Source: Planctomycetota bacterium (GTDB taxonomy: Bacteria; Planctomycetota; UBA8742; UBA2392). Taken from it: a stretch of DNA of 64,000 bases. The stretch is from assembly GCA_003576915.1 (NCBI GenBank), contig QEVF01000008.1, positions 62,001 through 126,000 of the forward strand. The letters are read 5' to 3'. The notes below the pieces were generated by a model. That model did no database searches, was not told the origin of the DNA, and saw only the letters and a program-made list of their open reading frames with translations. Within the stretch, counting starts at the first letter, position 1. Each line of letters begins with the position of its first letter. This document shows, piece after piece, positions 1-8,009 of this stretch. Made by a program: the position numbers and the translations under genes.

Positions 1-243
1 ATCGTTGGGGTCCCACTTCTTGGCGTAGCTGTCATAGAGAATCTTCAGCGCGCGGGGGTCCTGCGTCGCCGCCAGCTTGATGCGCCCTCTCGAACGCATC
101 TGCAAGCTGGGACGCTTGATGTAGTCTTCGTACGCCACCTTCGCCGGGCCGTAGTCCGAGCTCTGCGAACTCGACGAGGTGCCCAGCAACAGCACCAGCG
201 CGGCACTCACGGCCGCGCCCCCAAAGAGCCTCATGGAAATCAT
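1..243 (-). CDS. N-terminal part of a secreted protein, cut by the window edge
   Basis: The first 81 codons of a minus-strand gene are open to the window edge. The start at 243 is preceded by an AGGGG ribosome site six bases upstream; a second in-frame ATG lies at 234. The protein begins with a typical signal peptide: MISMRLFG, a hydrophobic stretch rich in Ala, Val and Leu, then a Ser-rich cleavage region. The mature part contains RPSLQMRSRGRIKLAATQ followed by DPRALKIL, which has the look of a HEAT-type helical repeat, but too little is present to name a family. It is probably exported. Function unknown. Confidence 0.6.
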   Translation of the reverse strand, partial: MISMRLFGGAAVSAALVLLLGTSSSSQSSDYGPAKVAYEDYIKRPSLQMRSRGRIKLAATQDPRALKILYDSYAKKWDPND

Positions 244-418
244 GTCATTCCCCTCGAGCCTGCCCCGACGGGCCTCCTCCATCGGGGCGCGGCTTCACCA
301 GCCCAGTCCTATGTGAACGGTATTCTAACGTGGCAGGGTGCAAAAAGGCTCAACTTCGGGGCCGAATTCCCGGCCTGCCAGTTTCATGGCTGGTTCATCG
401 TTTTGCCATGCCGCCGGC

Positions 419-796
419 CTACCAGTCGCCTATGCCGTCAAGCAGCATGCCCAGGTCCGCCACCGTGCGCTCGTGGAGTCGCGCCATGAAGCGCGCGGCG
501 GCGGGCTGGTCTTCGACGTCGCCCACCATCTCTGCCACACTGTGATGTTCGAGCTGGAGGTCTGCGATCAGCCGGTCCTGAGGTCGTAGGCGGTCAGGCG
601 GCACGCGGTAGTAGCCCGCCACGAGTTGGGCTGCCTTGAGGGCGGGGTCTTCGGCATTCCAGGCAAAGGGGGCGCGGCGCAGCAAGGCCCGCCGCTTCAT
701 GCCGCCCATAAAGATGATGAAACCAAACATCAGGGCGGGCCCGATCAGCAGGGCCCCCAGCAGCAGGGCGTTGTCGAGCGTGAAGAAGGCGCCCAT
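419..796 (-). CDS. Small single-pass membrane protein, function unknown
   Basis: A 125-residue protein whose ATG shares one base with the TGA of the upstream cyclase gene (TGATG), so the two are translationally coupled. Residues about 8-32 form one hydrophobic helix (LLLGALLIGPALMFGFIIF), followed by basic residues (KRRALLRR) that should stay in the cytoplasm, then a soluble tail of about 85 residues. The tail segment YRVPPDRLRPQDRLIADL loosely recalls acyl-carrier-type domains, but no attachment serine motif is evident and I do not assign that function. Being last in an operon with signal peptidase I and a membrane cyclase, it may be a membrane-anchored partner of the cyclase; that is inference only. 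Confidence 0.6.
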   Translation of the reverse strand: MGAFFTLDNALLLGALLIGPALMFGFIIFMGGMKRRALLRRAPFAWNAEDPALKAAQLVAGYYRVPPDRLRPQDRLIADLQLEHHSVAEMVGDVEDQPAAARFMARLHERTVADLGMLLDGIGDW

Positions 797-3696
797 CACT
801 TGCTTTTCTTGATGAAGACCCCGTTCCAATCAGCGGGGGGAGGATGGTCGATGAAATGCTCGCAGCGCTCAATGTAAAGAGCGCTGGGGTTATCTGCGTC
901 TTTGTCGGGTTCGTTCTGAAGCGATGTCTTGAACCACTCCAGAGCTCCCTCGAACTGGCGCGCCCTGAACATCTCAACGCCGCGCTCGAAGTCCCGGCGC
1001 AGATCCTGGATGAACTGGGGCACGTCTTTGGGTCCCAGCAGCTCAAAGACCTCTGTGGGCCTGGTCTTGCCCTTGACCACGATGAGGTCGAGGCGCCTTG
1101 TGGTGAACTCGCCGCGGATGAGCTTTTCGGTGTTCTCGCCGATCATGATCCAGGAGCCGTACTCCTTATTCTGTCCCTCGAGGCGGCTGGCCAGGTTCAC
1201 GGCATCGCCCATGACGGTGTAGGCAAAGCGCTTGCTCGAGCCCATGTTGCCCACGGTGACCAGCCCCGAGTTCAGGCCGGCGCGGGCGGAAAGCACCGTG
1301 CCGTCGGGCTTGATCAGTTGCGGCGCCGTGGCCCGCACGGCGTCTGCGAACAGGGGCTGCATGCGGGCCATTTCCACCTTGCAGGCCAGGGCGCCCTTGC
1401 AGGCGCGGACGGCGTGGTCTTCCATGTCGCGGGGCGCACCCCAGAAGCACATGAGGGCATCGCCGATGTACTTGTCGATCACTCCCCCGCTCTCCAGCAT
1501 GATGTCCGTCATGCGTTCGAGGTAAATGTTCAGCAGCTCCACCAGGCGGTCGGGGTGCTCGGGGCCCAGGGTTTCAGTCAGGGTCGTGAAGCCGGCCACG
1601 TCGCTGAAGTAGATGGTCATGTGCCGGTTCTCGCCGCCGAGCTTGAGGGCGTCGGGCCGGGCAATCACATGCTCGACCAGCTCCGTGCCCATGTACTGCC
1701 GCGCGAAGGCCTCGCGTTGGGCTTTCTGGCGGCCCTCGGTCAATGCCTTGGCCAGAGAGCCCCCGGCAAAGCCAATGAACAGGGAAGCCAGGGGGCCGCT
1801 GACGTGAAACCAGTGCTGCATCGAAAAGGCCAGCCAGGCGGCCGCCCCGGCCAGCAGGGCCAGGGCCGCCAGGGCCAGCAGCGAGTGCAGGGTGCGCCGC
1901 GCATAGAGCGTCACACTCACACCGAGCAGCACCGCAAGCATGGCAAAGAGCCACACCTGCCAGCGGGGTTGCTCGTGCATGACGTCGCCCCGCAGCAGAT
2001 TGTCCAGGGCGGTGGCGACAATCCAGGTGCCGGGGGTATTGGGGTCCAGGGGGGTAGCGTGGGCGTCGTAGAGGGCGGCAGCGCTTCCGGCCACGATCAC
2101 GATCTTTCCCTTGACGAGTTCCGGGGGCTGGCCCAGCAGCAGGTCCAGGTCCTTTGAAGGCAGGGCCTGGAGTTCGCGCCGGGCCTCCTCAAGGGCCGCA
2201 GGCTCGGCCTTGCCCTCGGCCACTTCGCGCGTGAGGCGCTCAACGAGAGCCGCAAACTCCCGGCGCCTGGCATTGGCGTGCCGCGCGTCGTAGTCGCGCA
2301 GCATATCCCGCGCGCTCACGCTGGGGTAAAGCGCGAAGACCTCCTCGCGCCCGCCGCGTTCAAAGTAGGTCTCGGGAGCCAGGCGATAGCCGGGCGTGTC
2401 GCGGTAGTCCATGAAGTTGCGGTAGCGAAGCTGGATGCGGCCCTCGATGTCCAGCGCGACGCGGCAACCCAGGTAGCGCGCCTCATCGCCCTCAAATTCG
2501 ATGGGGGCGTCTCGCAGGCCCAGGGCCAGATCGTGGCGTCGCGTCCCCGCCCGCAGGCCCTGATCGTCAACGGTCAAGCCCTCAAAGCGCCGCGCGAAAT
2601 CGGCGCGCTTTGAAGCGTCCGTCTGGGCTTCGCGGGCGTGCGACAGCACAAACAGCCGGTAAGCTTCCAGGGCCAGGCTGCGGCAGGGCTGCTCGCCGAC
2701 GTAGCCAAAGAGGTCCATGGCGCGCACGCGGCCGTCTACATCGGCAAAAACATTGACCACGCCCGCGCCCCCGATGCCCTGAACGTGTTCGCGCCGGGCC
2801 AGGGGCAGCAGTGAGCGCATATGGGCTTTGCGGGCTAAATCAGCGTCGCCGTTGACGGCATCTTCATAGCCGCGCACGTACTCCAGACGTTCATCGGCGC
2901 TGAGGGTGGGGGTGCGGGCCTCGGCCACGAAGTCGGGGATGCCGTCGAGCAGGCCGGCGATGGGCGTGGTGCCGGAGTTGTAGGGCGCAAAGCGCCGGCG
3001 CACGGTTGCGGGCAGGTTATCGCCCTTGAGGGCATAGGCGGCCAGCAGGCGGTCGCGCAACTCGGGCTTGCGCTGCGAAGACTCGGCCGTGATGGCCACG
3101 GCGACATCTTCGCGGGCCGAGGCCTCAAGGATGAAGAGGTCGTCTCCGGCGCGCTCAAAGGTCCAGACTTGCAGGGGCTTGCCGTCGACCGTGGCGTCAA
3201 TCACCGGCTGGTTGGTGTTGGGACCGCTTTCGCTGAACACCAGGTCGAACACCACCACGCGCGCTCCGCCCTCTCGGCAGTAACGGATGATCTTGTTGTA
3301 CACGCTGCGCGGCCAGGGCCAGGCATAGCGGTCGCTGCGGGCGGTGTCTTCGCTTTCCTGGCCAAAGCGACCGGAATCGCCGTAGGCCAGTGACGCGTCG
3401 TCAATGTTTACGATCAGGATGTCCGGGCTTCGCTGCGTGTTGCCTTCAAGCAGCCGCACCCGCGCGCTCTGCAGGGGCTTTTCAACATGTTCGATGGGCG
3501 CCTGGGCGCCGCCCAGCAGCAGGCTTCCCGCCAGCAGGCCGCAGCACAGGCTGGTGATCAGGGCGACGCGCCGCTTGTGGCGCGGCTCGTGGGCGTGGCC
3601 GAAGTCGACTGTGGCCTTGCGCACGAGATTACGGGCGGACACCAGGGTGCTGCCCAGGCCCTTGAGCGCGCGATCGACTGTGTTTTCGCTGGCCAT
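796..3696 (-). CDS. CHASE2-domain class III adenylate/guanylate cyclase
   Basis: A 966-residue sensor cyclase that makes cAMP or cGMP from the nucleoside triphosphate. An N-terminal membrane helix (about 43-65) leads into a large extracytoplasmic CHASE2 sensor domain (about 70-560; note VNIDDASL near its start), then three closely spaced membrane helices (about 580-665), then a cytosolic class III cyclase domain. The two metal-binding aspartates are visible: D699 in IYFSDVAGFT and D746 in YIGDALMCFWG, with the later motif VMGDAVNLASRLEG. The C-terminus carries a short tail with a possible TPR-like helix pair. It starts four bases after the cca stop and overlaps the next small gene, so it is in the lepB-cca operon. 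The ligand of CHASE2 is unknown. Confidence 0.93.
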   Translation of the reverse strand: MASENTVDRALKGLGSTLVSARNLVRKATVDFGHAHEPRHKRRVALITSLCCGLLAGSLLLGGAQAPIEHVEKPLQSARVRLLEGNTQRSPDILIVNIDDASLAYGDSGRFGQESEDTARSDRYAWPWPRSVYNKIIRYCREGGARVVVFDLVFSESGPNTNQPVIDATVDGKPLQVWTFERAGDDLFILEASAREDVAVAITAESSQRKPELRDRLLAAYALKGDNLPATVRRRFAPYNSGTTPIAGLLDGIPDFVAEARTPTLSADERLEYVRGYEDAVNGDADLARKAHMRSLLPLARREHVQGIGGAGVVNVFADVDGRVRAMDLFGYVGEQPCRSLALEAYRLFVLSHAREAQTDASKRADFARRFEGLTVDDQGLRAGTRRHDLALGLRDAPIEFEGDEARYLGCRVALDIEGRIQLRYRNFMDYRDTPGYRLAPETYFERGGREEVFALYPSVSARDMLRDYDARHANARRREFAALVERLTREVAEGKAEPAALEEARRELQALPSKDLDLLLGQPPELVKGKIVIVAGSAAALYDAHATPLDPNTPGTWIVATALDNLLRGDVMHEQPRWQVWLFAMLAVLLGVSVTLYARRTLHSLLALAALALLAGAAAWLAFSMQHWFHVSGPLASLFIGFAGGSLAKALTEGRQKAQREAFARQYMGTELVEHVIARPDALKLGGENRHMTIYFSDVAGFTTLTETLGPEHPDRLVELLNIYLERMTDIMLESGGVIDKYIGDALMCFWGAPRDMEDHAVRACKGALACKVEMARMQPLFADAVRATAPQLIKPDGTVLSARAGLNSGLVTVGNMGSSKRFAYTVMGDAVNLASRLEGQNKEYGSWIMIGENTEKLIRGEFTTRRLDLIVVKGKTRPTEVFELLGPKDVPQFIQDLRRDFERGVEMFRARQFEGALEWFKTSLQNEPDKDADNPSALYIERCEHFIDHPPPADWNGVFIKKSK

Positions 3697-3700
3697 GCTC

Positions 3701-4972
3701 TCAGGCGTCCATGCGGGACTTCACGAAGGCGAGGGCGCCCTCACGGGTGCCTACTCTGCCTTCGAGCATTTCATCCTCAAGGGCGCTGAGCAGCTCGCGA
3801 TAGCGCGGCCCGGGCGGCAGCCCCAGGGCCTTGAGATCGTCGCCGGAAAGCGGCAGTTTGGGCCAAAGGCTTTGCGGCCCCTGGGCGCGGAAGGCGGCCA
3901 GGCGCGTCAGGGCCAATCGCACCTGAGCTGGGTCGGCGCCCTGGTCAAGGCTGCGGGCGCGTGCCAGCTCAAGCCATTCATCGACGTGGGGCCTGCGCAG
4001 CAGGCGTTTGAGGGCGGCCTGACCGAGATGTTCCAGCCCCGCCAGTCGCGGGACGTCGCTGACAATGTCGCGCACGCGCGAGGCCAGCTCGTTGCTGCAC
4101 TTGAGGCGGCGCAGCGTGGCGGCCGCCGCCTCTTCCCCGGCGTCGGCCAGCAGGGCGCTCCAGGCCAGGCTGAGGGAGGGATTGGCCAGGGCATCGAGGG
4201 TCATGAGCGCGCGCGCCAGCAGGTTGCGCGCGGGCCCCGGGCTTGCCCGGTCGGCCAGTGCCGCGACTTCAGGCAGCAACGCGTTGAGCAGGCCGGCCTC
4301 CTGCATCAGACGCAGGGCGCGCGAGCGGCCGGGGCTGGTGAGCATGCGGTGCAGTTCTTCGCGGATGCGTTCGGCGCTGCACACCACGACCTGGGGCGCC
4401 ATGCGCTTGAGGGCGGCGAAGGTCGCGTCGTCGAGTTCGAAGTTCAGGGCGCAGGCAAAGCGAATGGCCCTGAGCAGGCGCAACTTGTCTTCCGCAAAGC
4501 GCACGGCGGGGTCGCCCACGGCCCGCACCAGCCTCGCCTTGAGGTCCTGCACGCCGTTGACATAGTCAATGACTTCGCCGCTCTCGGGGTCCAGGTACAG
4601 GGCGTTGATGGTGAAGTCGCGGCGCGCCGCGTCTTCCTGGGCGTCGGTGAAGCGCACGGAGTCGGGGTGGCGGCCATCGCTGTAGGGTCCGTCGTGGCGA
4701 AACGTGGCGACCTCGACCTGCACACCGTCCACCTCGCCCTGCACCGTAATCACGCCAAAGCTTTTGCCCACGGGGATGGATTTCTCGAAGGCGGCCTCGA
4801 CTTCCTCGGGCCTGGCGTCCGTCGCCACGTCGTAGTCCTTTGGCGTTCGACCCAGCAGCAGGTCCCGCACGCAGCCGCCGGCCAGCCAGGCCACGTGGCC
4901 ACGCGCCCGCAGCGTCTTGACCACGCGGCGCGCGAGGGCGGAAGCCGGAACATTGGGCAGATCGAGCTTCAT
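3701..4972 (-). CDS. cca: CCA-adding tRNA nucleotidyltransferase
   Basis: A 423-residue class II nucleotidyltransferase that adds or repairs the 3-prime CCA of tRNAs (or, in a poly(A) polymerase variant, adenylates RNA). Visible signatures are GGCVRDLLLGRTPKDYDVAT, the G-G / DxD catalytic motif of the polymerase beta superfamily, RRDFTINALYLDP, and the helical neck motif EDKLRLLRAIRFA. No HD phosphohydrolase domain is evident. The start at 4972 overlaps the lepB stop by ATGA; a much longer in-frame extension upstream lies antisense to nothing but runs through lepB in another frame and is not used. The two tRNA genes in this window already encode CCA, so a repair role is likely here. Confidence 0.93.
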   Translation of the reverse strand: MKLDLPNVPASALARRVVKTLRARGHVAWLAGGCVRDLLLGRTPKDYDVATDARPEEVEAAFEKSIPVGKSFGVITVQGEVDGVQVEVATFRHDGPYSDGRHPDSVRFTDAQEDAARRDFTINALYLDPESGEVIDYVNGVQDLKARLVRAVGDPAVRFAEDKLRLLRAIRFACALNFELDDATFAALKRMAPQVVVCSAERIREELHRMLTSPGRSRALRLMQEAGLLNALLPEVAALADRASPGPARNLLARALMTLDALANPSLSLAWSALLADAGEEAAAATLRRLKCSNELASRVRDIVSDVPRLAGLEHLGQAALKRLLRRPHVDEWLELARARSLDQGADPAQVRLALTRLAAFRAQGPQSLWPKLPLSGDDLKALGLPPGPRYRELLSALEDEMLEGRVGTREGALAFVKSRMDA

Positions 4973-5799
4973 GGCAGCCTGCCAAACCCGCCGGGCCCCT
5001 TGAGGCGCCACACCACGCGCCCCGTGATGTGGGCGGTGCTCACGGTGCCCAACCGGCGGCTGTCGTGGCTGGCGGGCGGATTGTCGCCCACGAAGAAGTA
5101 GCGTTCCTCGCCCACCACCATGCCCACCTCCAGATAGCCGCCATAGTGCAGGCTGGCGGCGCCTTCCAGGCCCGGCGGCGGGAACACCTGCTCGCCGTCG
5201 GCGTAGAGGCGGCCGTCCTTCACGCTCAGCGTCTGGCCCGGCGCGGCTGCCAGCCGCTTGATCATGGGCTGGTGGGGCTGGCCGGGGATTTCCACGACGT
5301 AAATTTCGCGGCCGGGCAGGGCGAAGTCGCGGGGGCTGCCCTTGAGGTCCACCAGCAGCACATCGCCGGGCAGCAGTGTGGGCACCATGCTCTCGCCCTC
5401 GACGCGCACGACTTTGAAGTTCACGGCCAGGGTCAGGGCCAGCACGGGCCCGCCCAGCAACGCTCCCGCCGGCGCCAGCAGCGGCAGTCGGCGGCCGGCC
5501 AGCGGCAACATGGCGGCCAGCATGCACCAGGCCAGCCAGCCCGGCATCAGGCCGGGTAGCGGCGGCCAGTAACGCAGCCATATCAGCAAGGCCGCCAGCA
5601 CCCCGCAGGCCAGAGGCGCCGCCATGGCCGCGAGCACCGCGGTGAAGAACCCCGGACCAGACCTTGGCGTCTCGGCGGGCGCCTGTGCCTCGGGCGCCGC
5701 GGGCAGGTCCTTGCGCTCAATCTCGGACAGGGCGTGCTCGGCCACGGCCTTGTCAGTCGTGCGGCCCTTCTGAACTTTGCGCGTGGGTGCTTCGGCCAT
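4969..5799 (-). CDS. lepB: Signal peptidase I
   Basis: A 276-residue leader peptidase that removes signal peptides from exported proteins. Two to three hydrophobic segments (about 50-72, 80-100 and 105-127) anchor it, followed by the catalytic domain. The Ser-Lys dyad is visible: S137 in GESMVPTLLPGD and K181 in MIKRLAAAPGQ. Box E is VGDNPPASHDSRRLGTVS. The N-terminal 48 residues are a polar cytosolic extension. It is the first gene of a minus-strand operon with cca and the CHASE2 cyclase (ATGA overlap with cca). Its ribosome site is weak: a GGAGG lies rather far, about 13 bases upstream of ATG. Confidence 0.95.
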   Translation of the reverse strand: MAEAPTRKVQKGRTTDKAVAEHALSEIERKDLPAAPEAQAPAETPRSGPGFFTAVLAAMAAPLACGVLAALLIWLRYWPPLPGLMPGWLAWCMLAAMLPLAGRRLPLLAPAGALLGGPVLALTLAVNFKVVRVEGESMVPTLLPGDVLLVDLKGSPRDFALPGREIYVVEIPGQPHQPMIKRLAAAPGQTLSVKDGRLYADGEQVFPPPGLEGAASLHYGGYLEVGMVVGEERYFFVGDNPPASHDSRRLGTVSTAHITGRVVWRLKGPGGFGRLP

Positions 5800-5894
5800 A
5801 ACGACAGTATGCCTCCGGCTGGCGCATTGCGCCCTTGGTCGTTAGAGTTCGCGCCGCCTGCAAGGCAGGCAAACTACACGGCGCGGAAGGGCCC

Positions 5895-6176
5895 ATGGAC
5901 GAGCATACAGTCAGGCACGTGGCAAAGCTGGCGCGGCTGGAGCTGGACGAGGCCGAAATCAGGCGCATGGCGGGAGAACTGGCCAAGATCACCGGCTACA
6001 TCGAGCAGTTGCGCGCCGTAAACGTCGAGCACGTCGCCCCCACGGTCCATCCTTTTTTTGACCTCAACGCCTGGCGCGAGGACGAAGTGAAGCCGTCCTT
6101 CAGCCGCGCCGAGGCCGTGAGCAACGCCCCCGAGCAGGAAGAGGGGTTCTTCAGGGTACCGCCCGTCATCGAGTAG
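5895..6176 (+). CDS. gatC: Asp/Glu-tRNA amidotransferase subunit C
   Basis: A 93-residue GatC, the small wrapping subunit of the GatCAB complex that converts misacylated Glu-tRNA(Gln) or Asp-tRNA(Asn) to the correct amide form. The family N-terminus is clear (VRHVAKLARLELDEAE) and so is the C-terminal region (PTVHPFF then FFRVPPVIE). The start at 5895 has GGAAGG six bases upstream and fits family length; a longer reading from 5835 adds 20 non-conserved residues. Three bases separate it from gatA. No gatB lies in the window. Confidence 0.93.
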   Translation: MDEHTVRHVAKLARLELDEAEIRRMAGELAKITGYIEQLRAVNVEHVAPTVHPFFDLNAWREDEVKPSFSRAEAVSNAPEQEEGFFRVPPVIE

Positions 6177-6179
6177 CCT

Positions 6180-7628
6180 ATGCCAGCGATCAAGGACAGT
6201 TTTGAGCTGACCAAGCGCTTTGCCGCGGGCGAGAGCAGCGCCGAGGCCACGCTGCAGGCCGCCCTGCGCGTCATTGACGCGCGGGAGCCCAAGGTCGGCG
6301 CGTTCCTGCACCTTGATCGAGACGGCGCCCTGGCCCAGGCCCGCGACCTCGACGCGCGCCGCAAGCAGGGCCAGAAGTTGGGCCCCCTGGCAGCCGTGCC
6401 CATAGCCGTCAAGGACAACATTCATGTCGCGGGCCACGCCACCACCTGCGCCAGCCGCATGCTCGATGGCTTCAAGGCCCCCTATGACGCCACGGTCACG
6501 GCGCGCCTGAAGGCCGCGGGCGCCATCATTCTGGGCAAGACCAACCTCGACGAGTTCGCCATGGGCAGTTCGTGCGAGAACTCCGCCCTCAAGCAGACCC
6601 GCAACCCCTTTGACCTCGAGCGGGTGCCCGGCGGCAGTTCCGGCGGCAGCGCAGCCGCGGTAGCCGCGCGCATGGCACTCATGGCCCTTGGCAGCGACAC
6701 GGGCGGCAGCATACGCGAGCCCGCGAGTTTCTGCGGTGTGGTGGGGCTCAAGCCCAGCTATGGGCGGGTTTCGCGCTACGGGCTGGTGGCCTTTGCCTCA
6801 AGCCTGGACCAGATTGGCCCCTTCACGCTGTCCGTGCGTGACGCGGCTTTGAGCCTCTCGGTCATGGCGGGCGCAGACCCCCTGGATGCCACGTCCAGCA
6901 GCGAGCCCGTGCCGGATTATCTGTCGGCCCTGCGCGCGGACCTCAGGGGAATGCGGGTGGGGGTGGTGCGAGCCTACTTCGACGAGTGCCCCAACCAAGA
7001 CGTGGCTGACCGCTGCCGGCAGGCCGTGGAGCGCATGAAAGCCCTGGGCGCCGAGATCGTGGAGATCGAGCTGCCCCGCGCCAAAGACGGCCTTGCCGTT
7101 TATTACGTGGTGGCCAGCGCCGAAGCTTCGAGCAACCTTTCGCGCTTTGACGGCGTGCGCTACGGCCTGCGTGAGAAGACGCCAAGCGCCATCCAGAACT
7201 ACTTTGCCACGCGCGGGCGCGGCTTTGGGCCCGAGGTCAAGCGCCGCATCATGTTGGGCACCTACGCGCTGTCGGCCGGCGCCTATGAAGAGTTTTACGG
7301 TCGCGCCAGCAGGGTGCGCACGCTGATGGTCAATGACTTCAAGGCGGCGTTTGCGCGCTGCGATGTGATTGCTTCTCCCACGGCGCCGTTCACGGCCTTC
7401 AGGGCCGGCGAAAAGTCTGATCCCCTGAGCATGTACCTGTGCGACATCTACACGATTCCGGCAAACCTCGCGGGGCTGTGCGCACTGTCCATGCCCGTGG
7501 GTGCTGATGCCCGGGGCCTGCCCGTGGGCCTGCAGCTTCAGTGCGCCCCCTATGCGGAGACCACGCTGTTCGGCGCAGCCAGCGCCCTGGAGTCGGACCT
7601 CAATTTGAACCTCGCGCCGACGCTTTGA
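6180..7628 (+). CDS. gatA: Asp/Glu-tRNA amidotransferase subunit A
   Basis: A 482-residue amidase-signature enzyme that hydrolyses glutamine to deliver ammonia to GatB. The Ser-cisSer-Lys triad is in place: K78 in AVPIAVKDN, S153 in VPGGSSGGS and nucleophile S177 in GSDTGGSIREPA. Other GatA hallmarks are ILGKTNLDEFAMGSS and LKPSYGRVSRYGL. It follows gatC by three bases, so both are cotranscribed; the partner gatB must be elsewhere in the genome. Its 3-prime end overlaps the convergent rnpA gene by 29 bases. Confidence 0.96.
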   Translation: MPAIKDSFELTKRFAAGESSAEATLQAALRVIDAREPKVGAFLHLDRDGALAQARDLDARRKQGQKLGPLAAVPIAVKDNIHVAGHATTCASRMLDGFKAPYDATVTARLKAAGAIILGKTNLDEFAMGSSCENSALKQTRNPFDLERVPGGSSGGSAAAVAARMALMALGSDTGGSIREPASFCGVVGLKPSYGRVSRYGLVAFASSLDQIGPFTLSVRDAALSLSVMAGADPLDATSSSEPVPDYLSALRADLRGMRVGVVRAYFDECPNQDVADRCRQAVERMKALGAEIVEIELPRAKDGLAVYYVVASAEASSNLSRFDGVRYGLREKTPSAIQNYFATRGRGFGPEVKRRIMLGTYALSAGAYEEFYGRASRVRTLMVNDFKAAFARCDVIASPTAPFTAFRAGEKSDPLSMYLCDIYTIPANLAGLCALSMPVGADARGLPVGLQLQCAPYAETTLFGAASALESDLNLNLAPTL

Positions 7629-7962
7629 CGCAGAGGGCCAGCCAGCTCTGCTCGAGCTCGGCGTGGCCGGCGCTTCTGGCCTCGCCGTGGCGCGCAGGCA
7701 TGGCAATGACATCCACGGCGCCCAAGAGCGCGCGGTGGCGCCGGAAGATTTCCCGCAGCCGGCGCTTGAACAGGTTGCGCTTGACCGCGTTGCCGAAGGC
7801 CGTACTCACGACCAGCCCCAGGCGCGGCTGCCCGGCTTGATTGGGCGCAAAGAACAGCGTCAGGCGCCGGTCGCCCACGCTTTGTTTGCGGGCAAACACG
7901 GCGTCAAACTGCGCGCGCGAAAGGAGCTTGTCGGATTTCGTGAATCGCCCGGTGCCGGCCAT
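7600..7962 (-). CDS. rnpA: Ribonuclease P protein component
   Basis: A 120-residue RNase P protein subunit, which helps the catalytic RNA mature tRNA 5-prime ends. The family helix is clear: GNAVKRNLFKRRLREIFR, preceded by RLGLVVSTAFG, and the N-terminal FTKSDKLLSRAQFDAVF. I prefer the start at 7962 (MAGTGRFTK); an upstream ATG at 7995 adds 11 residues. Normally rnpA sits directly after rpmH and before yidD/yidC, but here it is alone: priA is divergent immediately upstream and gatA is convergent with a 29-base overlap. Confidence 0.9.
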   Translation of the reverse strand: MAGTGRFTKSDKLLSRAQFDAVFARKQSVGDRRLTLFFAPNQAGQPRLGLVVSTAFGNAVKRNLFKRRLREIFRRHRALLGAVDVIAMPARHGEARSAGHAELEQSWLALCVKASARGSN

Positions 7963-8009
7963 GTCGCCGGGCAGGATAGCATGGCCGGCGTCCAAGGCCC
8001 CTGACCCCT

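Noticed and set aside
844-2157. Long plus-strand open frame (437 codons)
   Set aside because: Antisense to the CHASE2 cyclase; no family motif, His/Gly/Gln-rich composition typical of GC-rich shadow frames.
3404-5101. Plus-strand open frame of 565 codons
   Set aside because: Antisense to cca and lepB, which are both certain; no recognisable motif.
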